A stretch of 64,000 nucleotides of DNA from Gyrodactylus bullatarudis (taxonomy: Eukaryota > Platyhelminthes > Monogenea > Gyrodactylidea > Gyrodactylidae). The stretch covers positions 1 to 64,000 of the forward strand of contig SSNU01000042.1 of assembly GCA_012064415.1 (NCBI GenBank), read 5' to 3'. Shown piece by piece: positions 11,037 to 22,556 of the stretch (position 1 is the stretch's first letter; every line of letters begins with the position of its first letter). The notes beneath the pieces are model-generated. The model was given only the letters and a program-made list of their open reading frames with translations, had not been told where the DNA came from and ran no database searches. The position numbers and the translations under genes are program-made.

Positions 11037-11233
11037 ACACATATATACTTTCATGATTTCATACCTATCACAGTTTCGTCCAATCAGATGAGAGAATAGA
11101 ATAATACAAGAGACTGACCTATGGTAATAAAGTATTAATAATCAGAAAAGAAAAAGGGGATATAATTTCTCATCAGATTTAATTTAACTTCCTTCTTTTG
11201 CCAAAAAGCTGAATCCAACACTTCACCAACATT

Positions 11234-11430
11234 TCCATTAAAAGTATCGTTATTGCCAATTTCAAGAGCTTCATGAATTAACCTCTTTCTAAAGTTTTTT
11301 TTGTACACTAAATTAATTCACTAAGTTAATTAATAATGTTAAGTGAATTAATTTAGTGTACAAAAAAAACTTTAGAAAGAGGTTAATTCATGAAGCTCTT
11401 GAAATCGGCAATAATGATACTTTTAATGGA
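11234..11430. repeat. Long near-perfect hairpin (89-bp arms, ~20-bp loop)
   Basis: The left arm begins TCCATTAAAAGTATCGTTAT at 11234 and ends around 11321. The right arm, 11342-11430, is its reverse complement with only a couple of mismatches and a one-base difference in a poly-T/A run. The loop is an AT-rich ~20 bp. It could be a foldback transposon, or the inverted-repeat part of the adjacent MULE. Confidence 0.85.
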
Positions 11431-11619
11431 TACTTTTAAGGGATAATTACAAAAGGCAAACAATTTTTTTATTTTTATCAAAATGCAAACAATAGATCTT
11501 ACAAAAGGCAAATAATGTATACGTGTTTTTTCAAAACCCAAACAAGATCTATGCGAATATTATCATAAGGCAAAGGTTAACATTATTTTTTTAACTAAAC
11601 ACAAACTTTTTTACCAAAC

Positions 11620-11705
11620 ACAAACATATATTTCTGCATAGTTCACAAAACACAAACATATATTTCTGCATAGTTCACAAAATACAAACATATATTTCTG
11701 CAGAG
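11620..11705. repeat. 32-bp tandem repeat upstream of MULE gene
   Basis: Almost three copies of CAAACATATATTTCTGCATA plus GTTCACAAAACA, starting at 11621, 11653 and 11685 (period 32). Shorter relatives of the motif (ACAAAAGGCAAA, AACCCAAACAAG) are scattered from 11450 onward. Subterminal repeats of this kind are common near transposase promoters; a role in transposase binding is inference. Confidence 0.7.
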
Positions 11706-11722
11706 GTTTAAACTATAAATGT

Positions 11723-13390
11723 TTGCTTTTATCACAAAATTATAATTACACCTATATGTCAGAAGTAAAGCACAAAAAATACAGTGACACAAGAGAAATT
11801 CGAAAAACTCTACAAAACTATTGTGCCAGTATTAACAAACCTCTCAAGATTGTTAATTCAACATCAACCTATTATCAGGCCAAATGTACAGACAATGGTT
11901 GCTCATTTATTTGTCGTTTTGGGAAAAGAAAAGATGGTTTCTTTCATTCTACCTTATTTAAAGAGCATACATGTCAAAAAGTAAGCAGCTTGCCTAAAAA
12001 TTATTTGTTAATTTTAGAATCTATACAAACCAAGGAGAGATGATGTAAAATCAAGCATTATTCACATACAAGAGCACGTTGAAAAATTAACTCCTAAAGA
12101 TTGTATAAATTTGGTGAAATCAATCGATGGAAAAGACATTCCTTATCAAACTGCATACAGATGCCTCAAAGATCTATCTAAAGAGAAAGAATCCGGAATT
12201 TTAAATTCTTATACAAAATTCAAAAGTTACTTTGAATGGAATAACATCCATAATCCAGGAACTCATTCGGATATTTTGATTAAAAATTCTAAACTCGTAG
12301 CTTCTTTTTTGTGCTTGAATTTTTGTGCCAATGCATACTGTAATAGCCTGCCAGTCATAGCTTTGGATGGCTGTCATATGAAAAATGGGTCAAATTATAC
12401 TCTTCTCACAGCGACTGGAATCGATGCAAATAATGAAATATTTCCTATAGCTGTGGCCTTTGTTCAAACAGAGTGTGAAAAAACATGGACTTACTTCTTA
12501 AGAAATCTGAACGAGGCTTTAAGACTAGTGAACGATGAAAGACTTGTAATTATATCAGACAGAGAAAAAGGTTTAGCCAACAGCGTAAAAAACGTCCTCC
12601 CTGAATCAGCTCATTGTTTTTGCTTATTTCACATTGGCAAAAATATAAAAGTTAAGTTCAAGTTCGATTGCAATCGTGAGATTTTCAGGGCTGCTAGATC
12701 AACCAATGAAGAAGATTTTTCCACTCACATGAATCAATTAAAAGAGAAGCACGAAGAAGTTTATGAATACATGTCAGGAATTCCAGCAAAGAATTGAGTC
12801 GATTTCGCTATAGGAAGGTGTCGTTACGGTCAGTTAACCTCCAATATTGCTGAGTCAACAAGTGCTTCGATGCAATATTTACGTAAACTTCATCCATTTG
12901 ATTTCCATTACCGATATATCGATGAATTGTACGATAAATTCAAAGAGAGATATTCAATTCACAAGAAAGAGACAAGTTTATATTCAAAACAATTCACTAT
13001 GAAGCTTGATCCAATTTTTCAAGAAGCCAGTAAACTCAAAGTAAAAAAATTGATAAAACTGGAGTATTTCGTGTTGGAAAAAATTCATCTAATATCATAT
13101 ACAAAATTGTTGACTATGAAAAATTTTCATGCAGCTGTAATTTTTACTTGTATAATGGGTACCCTTGCTCTCATCTTATAGCATGTATACTTTGGAAAAA
13201 GCAAGATGTTTACAATTTTATCGATGATTTTTACAAGAGATCAACAATGATAAAAGCATACGAAACTGATTTTAATTTTTGCGATATAGACGACTTGAAA
13301 GAGGAGAATTTAGAGACAATTTCCATTTCGAAGAAAAGAGGAAGACCAAAAGTAAAAAGGATTCGATCCAAAGCTGAAAATTTGAGATAA
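11723..13390 (+). pseudogene. Mutator-like (MULE) transposase, two lesions
   Basis: A DNA-transposon transposase. The start is the ATG at 11756 (MSEVKHKKYSD) or 11723. The first exon (to 11980) has an N-terminal FAR1/MuDR-like zinc-binding module, C..C..H.C (AKCTDNGCSFICRFG, KEHTCQK). A 37-nt intron, 11981-12017, joins in frame to the transposase domain: ALDGCHMK (first Asp), ISDREKGL (second Asp), SAHCFCLFHIGKN, RYGQLTSNIAES (probable catalytic Glu), then a SWIM zinc finger CSCNFYLYNGYPCSH and a basic tail RGRPKVKR. Two breaks are visible: TGA at 12795-12797, where the family has Trp, and a one-base slip in the A7 run at about 13043-13049 that splits off the SWIM finger. Everything else is intact, so inactivation is recent or one break is a sequencing error. 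Confidence 0.85.
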
Positions 13391-14174
13391 AATTTATGAA
13401 TAATAAAAAATAATATTGACCTAAGTTTTAATAAATTTTATTATAAAACTAATTTTAGATCATTTTTTACTGATTCGGAAATAAAGTAGACCTTGTTCTT
13501 TTTTTTGAAAAAAAACCGTCAACCCTAAAAATCACTCTCTCGCTTTTAAATCAACTCAAACTTCAAAAAAAGGGAATTCGGCGCCATCGCTAGACTTTAG
13601 ATAGAATTCTCTATTGATTTTTAATTTAACAAGGTGTAAGTATGAAACAATTTGACCTTAAATAGACAATTTGTAACTGAAATGTAATGCATAATTAGTA
13701 AGAAACTTTAGCTCAACTTGAAAATTAGGGGAGAGGGTGACGCATTAATTTTTCATCAAAATTTCGAAGTTTATTTTCAATAGTTTTCATACTTAATGAA
13801 TGAATTTGATAGGGTTGAGTGGTACTGATCGAATCATGAGAAAATTCTCTACAAGTTGAGACCAAAAACTAGAAAAGTGACAAAATTTGCTTAAAATATA
13901 AAAATTTAAATATATTTGTCCTACTTCTTAGTAGATTTCAAATACGAAATCTTATTTTTAGTTGAAAAATCGGGGTGTGCACATTCCCACACACCAAAAC
14001 TGGTGCACAAATGTATTCGAAAATGAAAATCATCCAAGATTTTAAATAAAATGATTCCTACATTTCTACAATATTTTGGAAGAGTTTACGGTAAAGTAAT
14101 CATTTTTTAAGATACTATTTGTAATTTTTCAGTACTTTTATGACATGGGTTAATTTTACTTTTTCAAATTCTAG
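13391..14174. other. Spacer, nothing recognised
   Basis: AT-rich, 784 bp between the MULE remnant and the next gene. No matching terminal repeat for the MULE was found by eye. A 5' UTR or first exon of the next gene may lie near 14040-14090, before the TTCTAG acceptor at 14174. Confidence 0.4.
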
Positions 14175-14183
14175 TCGGAGATT

Positions 14184-17100
14184 ATGAAAAGCTCGTATAT
14201 GACATTGGCCGAGTCCATCTACATGATAATTGGAGTCTGCCAGGTGATTGAGAACGATGTATCATACAAGATGAGAGTCAGAGCTAAACTGGAAGTATTG
14301 AGAGAGGAATTTCAAGTCTCCAGCTTCAACATGGAAGATTTGTTCCGCCAGGTGATGGACTATCCGGTCCTATTCTCGTCTGTTCTGAAAACCCTGATTG
14401 ACTGGATTTGCTTGTGAGTAGTAGGGTTGAATCCAGTCCGTTGTTCCATCTCTTATTTGGTTAGGGTTTGCACTTTCTCGAGTGAAAAAGTCAGAGTTAA
14501 AATTTTAACAAAAATTTCTTGAGTGATAGTTTGGACTGAAAGATACTTTTCTCACCTGTGTACTGAGAATTCATGGAACGCTCAATGAATCAAGAGAGAT
14601 ATTAAATCCGCATAAATACAGAATTGAAAATATAACTGCAAAAAGGGGATTTTTTGAAAAAGTTTTAAAAAATTCTAAATGAAACTCATACGTAGCTAAT
14701 TTTGAGAAAAAAATTTCTGAAATGGGGCTAGTTTTGGAATAAAACGATAGCTTTTTCTAAATTTGATTTGGCGCCAGAATCCCATTTTTTGGAACTTTGA
14801 ACTGAAAATTTCTATTGATTAAAATGTGGAAAAATGGGAGCTGAATTTCGATTTTTTAATCATTTTCCCTACTTGATAAATCGAAATCTCTCGAAAATGG
14901 TGAAACTGTTGGAAATTCGACGGTAATATTCAGCTTGTCTGATTGATCAATTTTTGATCACTCTCCCACATTTGAATCAGTATAAGTTATCAGATCAAAA
15001 TTCGAAAAAATTTTCGGCGCCAAATCAAATTTCGAAAAATGACCATATATTTCATAAAAATTACTATTCTTACAAAATTTTTTCTTGCAAAATTACAAGT
15101 GGCCAACATGAGTAGGATTCCAAAAAATCTATATCAAATTCGACTTCTTTATCGAGATTTCCCAACTTTATTTGGTGTCCAAGGGATTATGTAGTAAAAA
15201 AATTCATTGAATCTTGGGTTGCTAATCGAAAATTATAAACTTGATGACAAAATTCGTTTTCGAATGACCGAAAATAACAACACAGATGGTTGGGGAGTTG
15301 CGATAAATTTTTGCTACAATTATTGTGTAAAATTGTACGAAGATTCCGAATCTGATTCCAAAAATTTTGCTCAGTTTTTGCGCAGTTCGCGAAAAACCGA
15401 AATAGCACAATTTCCATGAACGGGACTTGAATAAACCAATTTTTCGACTTGATCCGTAGAAATTTCAGAGTAAAATTTGATATAAGATGCTTATAAGTTC
15501 AAACGTGCCTTTGGAATGGATCATCCTCAAAATTGGTCTTAAAGTTGAAAAATTAGTGAAAAACGCCATGCACTTTTTTGTTTTAACCCTTCAACAGGCT
15601 ATCTTATTTTGATAAAATCTCAAATTTTAATAAAGGAAAGAATGCAAAATTTATTCCTCTATCCAATGGTACCTCGCATGACTATTTATCTTTTCTGGTT
15701 CAGAAGTTATTCAAGGTTTTTTCATTAGTGATTTCACTCAATTTTTCTTGATTTATTTTTCTCGATTCTGATTGGTTTATTTTGATTAGCACAGTAATCA
15801 TAATTATTGTACTTTCAATTTTGAAAATTCTTCTCTCCAGGGAGGAGTATCAGAAAGTAAACTTTCAATATCAGGACTTTGAAAAGATCACATATCAATA
15901 CAAGAAAGTTGCGTAAGCCATGTTTTTATTTAATTTCAAATAATAATGCTAGGACAACATGCATGGTGAGCTAAACATGAATCGATTGTAGAATAAGCAA
16001 TCACATACTAAGCATTAGTGTAATAATACTACATTTATCCCTACGCGATTAAAACACGGATCAAACTCCTATCATGAATTTATTGACCTTTTCTTGTTTT
16101 TCGTCAATTATAGGACTAAGAATAACTTAATCGATAGCTCAATTGCCTTTAACAACCCAAAAAACGTTAGCAAAAAATTCAAATTAATTTAAACAAATCT
16201 CAAAAATTTGCTATTTGAAAGAATAAATTTTTTCTGATTCTAACGGTGCTCTTTAAATGAATCAACTCTCTCTAAGAACAAAGTTAGTAATTTTAGGTAA
16301 TAATTGAAGACCGCGAAGCATTAGATTAAGGACCAAAGTCGAACTAGAAGAAGAAGCTTATGTCTACTGCATGATGGAGTATCCCTTGATCAGAATAAAG
16401 AAGAGTCAATTCTAGATAGTTTTGATTGTAAATTTTACGGCATCATTTTAACCAATAATGATTTTGTGTTTATTCCAGATAACTCGTTCATGCAAAAGTG
16501 ATCCGACAAGCAACAAGTACCGAACTTACATAAGATCCCTGATCAATTCAGAGGTAAAGTATGTCAACTTCTTGCGTGAAGTCTACACTGTAAGGGATAA
16601 AAGAACAATGTCAAGTGTCTGATTTTTTAAATTAATTCTTTTTCTTCAGTTTTACTTCAAGAATAAGAATCTCAAATGGAACAGTTTTATGCCCTACTGG
16701 TTCAGATTGTACAAGGGACATAAAAAGTTGGTGTAATAATCTAACAGTATATTGACAATATAAAGCCAAATTTGGCTTCAAAATATCTTTCTATTTCTAC
16801 CAGTCAAGTTGCAAAATCTTGTTTAAATTGTTTTTTGACTTAAAAATAAATTTCTTTTTACTTTTCACGAATATTACAACTCTGATTGGTTAAAAACGTT
16901 TTTTGTTTTAGTTTTATTTATCACATAAAATGTATAGAAAGATAATTTTGGGCGAAATTTAGTGACATGAAAATACTGTATATTTTATCAATAAAAAGAA
17001 GTTTTACCAGAAAATGAAATTTAAACTATAGACTGTATTAGAAGTATAAATCATTGAAAAATTCATTTTGATTTTGTATGATATTTTTGACTTTGAATCA

Positions 17101-17759
17101 ATAGGGTTTTCTCTCATAATTAAAAAGATTAGATATTTTCGTCTCTGATTGTAGACTACCCTAATGAATGTTTTCTCTTCTAGCATAATATTGCCCTCCT
17201 TATATCACATTGCCTCTTCACCAATGGGTTTGAAGTTTGTGATTAAAAAATTTGTAAGTACAACACTGCATGCCGCCCTGTAATTGTACAACTAATTTAA
17301 AAACTAGATTTTCTTCATAGTTGAATTTAATCAATATCAATACGGTTGTATTCTTTTTTCTGATTGGTTAGCCAATGAAAAACGTGAATTTTCTAATCCG
17401 TAGAATTTTCATTAAATTCTTAAAAAATTTCTATAGAAAGAAGATATCTATCCAGATTACCTCAACTACTTTCAAAGGTTAGTGAAGAAGAAGGGTATTG
17501 AGGAGATTGACAAACTTGAACTTCACTTGATATGCCAAGGTTTCACAGATTTCAGGCCCAATGAATCGGTACTTCATCTTCCCAAGTACCGGCCAAGCTT
17601 TTACGCTAATACTGTGAAAAAGATTGCTTTTATAGAACAAATGTCTCCGTATGTTGATGAGACTAATTTTCTTGTTTCAGGATAAACTTTAGGATCCTGA
17701 AGGAAGCCTATAATGAGCTTACTTCGGACAAATCAAATAGGAATGAGGACAATGATTAA
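14184..17759 (+). CDS. Unidentified multi-exon protein, possibly mTERF-like
   Basis: I do not firmly recognise this gene. Exons read by phase: 14175/14184-14413, 15841-15912, one at about 16320-16413, then 16479 to about 16599, about 16651-16731, about 17185-17251, 17438-17647 and 17680-17759. The last intron is 32 nt (GTATGT...TTTCAG). The N-terminal part repeats a helical pattern: KLEVLREEFQVSS, then VMDYPVLFSS, later LRTKVELEEE and MMEYPLIRIKKS. Leucine-rich helices with 'xYPxLxxS' resemble mitochondrial transcription termination factor (mTERF) repeats, but this is a weak analogy. The C-terminus ends TSDKSNRNEDND. The donor after the exon at 16320 and the junctions around 16731-17251 could not be closed in frame, so part may be mis-modelled or broken. 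A polyadenylation signal AATAAA follows at about 17804. Confidence 0.4.
14660..15135. repeat. Foldback element with GGCGCC core, family 1 (copy A)
   Basis: Lies inside the 1.4-kb second intron of the gene above. The left arm runs ATTTGATTTGGCGCCAGAAT (near 14760). The right arm carries CGGCGCCAAATCAAATTTCG (near 15015), its reverse complement, followed by AAAAATGACCAT. Similarity of the outer parts extends the arms to roughly 100-150 bp each with mismatches. The same arms occur at 62441-62902. Confidence 0.65.
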
Positions 17760-18716
17760 CACGGGAGGGAAAGACTTGTATTGTCTATTCTAAATGTCAT
17801 TCAATAAATTTAATTTTCCCAAGAGAGAATAACTTTTATTTATTAAAAGTCTACTTTTCACATTCGATTATAATATGAGTGGGTAAGAACAAACCGATTT
17901 TATTAGAATTGCATCCTCCGGAGAGAGATCTGGAATGGCTAAATTCTGACAAGCTTGAGACAATGGGGAAAAGAAAAAGTTAATTGAACGGCTGTTGGCA
18001 ACAGAAATCCTCATGACACCTAAATCTACATAAATCTAAAGAGAAATGTGGTAAATTAGGATTATTTTCTTTACATCGGAGTCATCGACGAAATGACCTG
18101 AGAGCTTGAATCTAAAATTTTGGGTTAGGTCAAGTTAAAGTTAATTTAAAGGTGAAAACATTACACATTGCCATGTGATTGGTTGATGAATCAACTGATC
18201 AAGCACAAAGCAACAGAGTGAACAGCTATGTACTGATGAGATGCAGATGGTCTTACATTTGGCTCATCATTTATCAAACTTTATGTGTGTCTTTGCATTC
18301 ACTATGTGTATTTTCTAGCAACAAAGAGAGAATATGTATATGGACACAGAGACCAGAGTGAGAGACGCTAGAAAGGGAAAAAACAAAAGAGAGAATAATA
18401 ATAATAATTAGCAATAAAATAATATATATAAATATAGATAAACACTATTTTTAATGCATAAATGAATAGTATAAAAGAATGGAGGAGAAATAGTAGATTT
18501 GTAGTAGTAATCAGTTGAATGAATGAATGAATATTGTTCTATTCATCTTTGAATGGATGTGTGTACTTTTGGAGAGAACCATTATTACTATTGAATTTTG
18601 TGTGAATGAATTTGACTGTTATAGGCTTCTTCTAAACCCTATTTCTTTCCAAAGCTACACCATTTTAATTAATACATAATGAAAGAGATGATTAAAGATA
18701 TAAAAAATTCTTCTTC
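17760..18716. other. Spacer and probable 3' UTRs of convergent genes
   Basis: 957 bp between two convergent stop codons. It has simple-sequence tracts (AATAATAATAATAATT near 18398, GAATGAATGAATGAAT near 18516) and a CCAAT-type motif near 18174, but no supported coding frame. Confidence 0.4.
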
Positions 18717-21067
18717 TTAGAGACCAGGAGGTGGTGGAGGCGGCGGTGGATAATAGGCAGAAGAGACAGGTTGTTGGCCAAACGGGGGATAACCAGGGAC
18801 ACCGTAGCCAGCACCGTTAGAGCTTGCATAGCCAGGATAGGCAATTGGCGGATTCACTCCGGGCGGTGGAGGAGGTGGCGCAACAGCTGGTGGTGGGGCA
18901 ACACCTCCTCCAAATGTGTTCCAATACATGTTGGGATCGGCAAAACCTCCGCCAGGAGGTGGCTGCATAGCTAAAATGAAAATGATATCATCATTAAGAG
19001 CAGAGTCATTGAGCCAATGAGAGATATTAGGATGTGCTCTCTCAGAATTATTTCTCTATCACCCTCCCCTTCAAAATACTTGGGTAGTTTTTGGTTTTGA
19101 ATAGTGTTGTTTTTCATGTTAGACAGTCAAACTTACGGTTATTATCTTGCAATGGGAAATTTGGATAATATTCTTTCGTATTAGTTACCAATTTTTATTA
19201 ATCAACAATGTAATGAAAGGTGATTTATGATAGCTGGGACTTACCATAGGCATATCTGACATTTTGTTGAGCTGGTGAAGGTTTTGGTTGATACGTAGAT
19301 GAATCAATAGCTTTCGGAGGAGCTTTCAGTGTATCTCCCCCTTCAGATGGGTAGGAGGGAGGAGCTTCTTCCTTTTCAACGCCAGGAGGCAAAGGTTGAG
19401 CAGAGTTGTCTTGCCATTCCAAGGCTCCGCCGAATGGAACTGGTCCTGTTGTGCCAACCGAAGATGTAGTGCCTGGAGGAGGAGGTTCAAACGTCAATCT
19501 ATTGGTGGGTATCTTGGCTCCTTTCACGCCCAGCTCATTCATTAAGGCTGTGTACTCTGAGTCCATTTTTGCTCGTTCATTTGGATTAATAACCTCACCA
19601 AAGGCTTGATTGTTGTACCAAGAGGCACCGCTATTGATTTTACAATCTGAGGCAATATGACCGGCAGCTCCGCAAAATGAGCAGATAATATTATTTGTGG
19701 CAATGCTCTGGGTTTCAGCAAGAGCTCTGATTCTGGCTAAGCCATCAGTTTCTCTTAGCGTGCCGTTCAAGAGAGCAAGTTCACGGAGTTGTGCTTTGCG
19801 CAAGTCATTTTCCCCTTCGGGTACACTTATCCCTTCCTCAATGATACTGTTGATCTTCTCAACAGCCTTTTGGACAGCATCTGGAGTAGGAGCTTGAACA
19901 TATGCATGCAACGGTTCATCTTCACCTGGCATTGGTTGACCGTCTGTTCTGCCTACTTTACCATCTTTAACAGAGCCTTTGCCACGAATAATGATTTTTG
20001 CACCGGTCTGTTTGGATTATTTTCAAGCATCATGGATAGGAATGATTAGATAGAAAATGAAAAAAATCAAAATTAATAACTCTGAGTTAAATCATCTCTT
20101 AACAACAAAACTTTCTGCATTGTTATTTGAGGAATGTTTAAAGTTATACGATTTGCAACATGAAAAAATGGTCTTACCTCTTTCTCTAGGGCCTTGAGGG
20201 TGTTGCCACGTGGTCCTATTAGTAAACCGACAAAGTTTATGTGTGGGTGATCCTCTTGAGGTATAAAGACCTTGTCTGTCATTCTACCTCCAGCTACTTG
20301 AAGTGCAGCCGGAGGTTTGTAATCAGGGTTCATATCCATCAGCTGCTTGAGAAGAGCTTGACGGTCTTCTTCCAATTTCTTTCTAGTACGATATTCTCGT
20401 GTGTTTAGACGTTTTCCATCAGTACTATAGATGGGCTCTGGAGATGGGGAACGATCTTCTGGCTTTGGAGGAATGCCAAGGTCACCTGTTTTGAGACGTC
20501 TGGTTAAATCTTCGATTTGTAGCTGAACTGTTAAGTGAGAGAATATTAATTAAGGTGATTTTGAAAAAGAAAATAGCTCAAATTTAATTATGAATCATAA
20601 TTTATGATATAATAAATGAAGAAATACCCAAAATATAAAATTTGCAATAAGAAAATTAAATTTATAAACTTACTAATATACATCTTTTCCTGCTCCTTCG
20701 TCAAATTGGCAGGAATTAAAGTAGGCATTCCAGGAATGAATGCTTTGTCAGTAGCTGCCCATCTAGACTTCTTCTTGCGCTTGCTAGTAAGACTAAGATC
20801 AGTAGAACTGTTGTTGTGTTCTTGTGAATTATTTCCATTCGTTGATGATACAAGAGGAAGAGTTGGTTCGCCTGACTTGAGTGGGTAATCAATGGCTTTC
20901 ATTCCATGGGGACTTGAATCGCGATCTTTATTACTGTGTCGGTGTCGATGCCTATCCCGACTACGGTCACGACTCCGGTCTCTACTACGACCTTTGTCTC
21001 TATGACGATAGCGGTCTTTACTTTTATCACGACTTCTACGTCGTTCCTTTGGAGATCTGCGACTCAT
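18717..21067 (-). CDS. SF1: Splicing factor 1 / branch-point-binding protein
   Basis: Binds the intron branch point with U2AF during early spliceosome assembly in the nucleus. Four exons close in phase: 20674-21067, 20178-20527, 19245-20007 and 18717-18970, giving 586 codons. Domain order matches SF1/BBP: an Arg/Ser/Asp-rich N-terminus; a conserved SF1 helix region (SRWAATDKAFIPGMPTLIP, QLQIEDLTRRLKTGDLGIP, SPSPEPIYSTDGKRLNTREY); a KH-QUA2 domain (NFVGLLIGPRGNTLKALEKE, IIIRGKGSVKDGKVGR, MPGEDEPLHAYV, LRKAQLRELALLNGTLRE); a CCHC zinc knuckle (CSFCGAAGHIASDC); and a proline/glycine-rich tail ending PPPPPPPPGL. The start is placed at MSRRSPKERR because the basic tract begins there. An in-frame ATG at 21124 would add 19 residues. 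The RS-like N-terminus resembles invertebrate SF1 more than the human one. Confidence 0.95.
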
Positions 21068-21124
21068 CCAGTGACTCTTTGACGAGAACTTGAAACAATC
21101 ACTTGGCTTAAACAACGATGACAA

Positions 21125-22556
21125 TATTTATCGATATTTTACTGAAAGACTAAAAACTTTTGGCGTAATTTCAACAATCGGATTAAACAAAATATATTTT
21201 CAGGCGCACTAAAGAGTTTTCAGTTTTAGCCTTATGTTGAATGGGGAACTTTTGCAATAAAGGATATGATAATAAGAAAAACTTGAAGAAAAAGAGTAAA
21301 TCAAAGCCAAAATATCCTTCAAAGAGTGAATCAAATATTTTCATAATATATCTTTAGCTTCGAAACATTCCCATACAACTCAAGAGTTTATCAATCATGA
21401 TTACAGTTTTCAAGGATCCAACATAAACCATAAAATCATTCCAGACAGTGATATCAACAATTATTTAATCGATTCTCCTCTCCTAGAGGTCACCAAGAGG
21501 CATGATAATAAATCTTTCGATTACGAATTGGCCCTTCCAGCCATCGACACAATCTGTAAGCTTTAATCTATCTATTTCTATTTTATTGGAGACTAGTATT
21601 AATCTTTATTCCAATAGAGTATTCATTTATTTGTACTTTACATTACTTTATTGTTAATTTCCTCAAAATACAAAATTTGTCCGCTATTGATTATACCTGA
21701 TATCAGTCCTTTAAAATGAACATGAAGAAAAATCTATTCTCTAACAGAATAAATACTACGATCGCTCGAGTATATAGACAATTTACTTTCTCTGGACAAT
21801 ACTGCAAGAGTTTTATACAATGTGTAAAAGATTTCTTTTGGAATTATCACATGAAAAGTTTTACTTTTTGTGATAATTTTCTTTTATTTAAAGAGAGAAA
21901 AGATTCTCTAAGATTGTATTACTGATACTTAGTCTCTCTTCTCAGAATAAACAGAAATTAACTGTTGAATCATATACAATTTCTTTATTTCAGGAGTTTG
22001 CTAGATACAGTATCTAGTCTCTTAATACATTTAGTTGACTAAACTTGATTATTTTATTATTGTATTATTGTCCCGGGAGAATTTTTACGCTTTACTCATG
22101 TGACATTTCATTTTAACTGACAGCAAGCATAGACTTGAATTTGTTTTTGTATACCTTTTGTATAAAAAAAAAGATTTCAGTTGAAAAAAATACGTCGCAA
22201 GAAGATTTCGCGGATTAAAGTGTCTTTGTAGTAAAATGAATGAAATTAATTTTTATTTATTCTAATCGAATGAACCAATAGGATTGCAGTGTTCAACACT
22301 CTCTCTATTCATTAACTTTTAGTCATGATTCATTAGTCTTCTATACTCTCTAATGGGGTCATGTTAACTTTCCAACTCGTTTTTCAAATGTATGCAGTGC
22401 AGAGTGTATAATATACATATATAACTAGTGACTAGAATAATGATAACGTTGATCAATAAGTATAATTTATGGTTCATTGGCATTATTATATATTGTCGAT
22501 ACAGTTTGTTTGTTATCAAGCACACTTATTTGAGAACCTACATTCTGTTACTCGAG
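21125..22556. other. Divergent intergenic region, no gene recognised
   Basis: About 1.4 kb between SF1 (-) and the next gene (+). It should contain both promoters. A TATA-like run (GTATAATATACATATATAAC) sits near 22405-22424, about 135 bp before the proposed ATG of the plus-strand gene. A plus-strand open stretch from about 21398 (MITVFKDPT...) ends TAA at 21566-21568 and has no identifiable domain. Confidence 0.4.

Larger units (their letters stand above)
6813..11233. other. Gene-poor, repeat-derived region
   Basis: About 4.4 kb with no supported gene. It contains an inverted-repeat element (7590-7890), a short repeat shared with other intergenic sites (AAAGCTAGTTGACATGAAG at about 7367, and again near 9670), a LINE reverse-transcriptase tail (8212-8588, minus), and a cluster of TTAGCTAGC palindromes (10909-11036). 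The rest is AT-rich and unexplained. The first ~200 bp should hold the promoter of the upstream CTL gene. Confidence 0.5.

Noticed and set aside
18179..18361. 60-codon frame downstream of the mTERF-like gene (MVDESTDQAQSNRV)
   Set aside because: It begins like a transposase-derived 'VDESTD' motif (hAT type), but the similarity ends after a few residues and nothing else of such an element is present.
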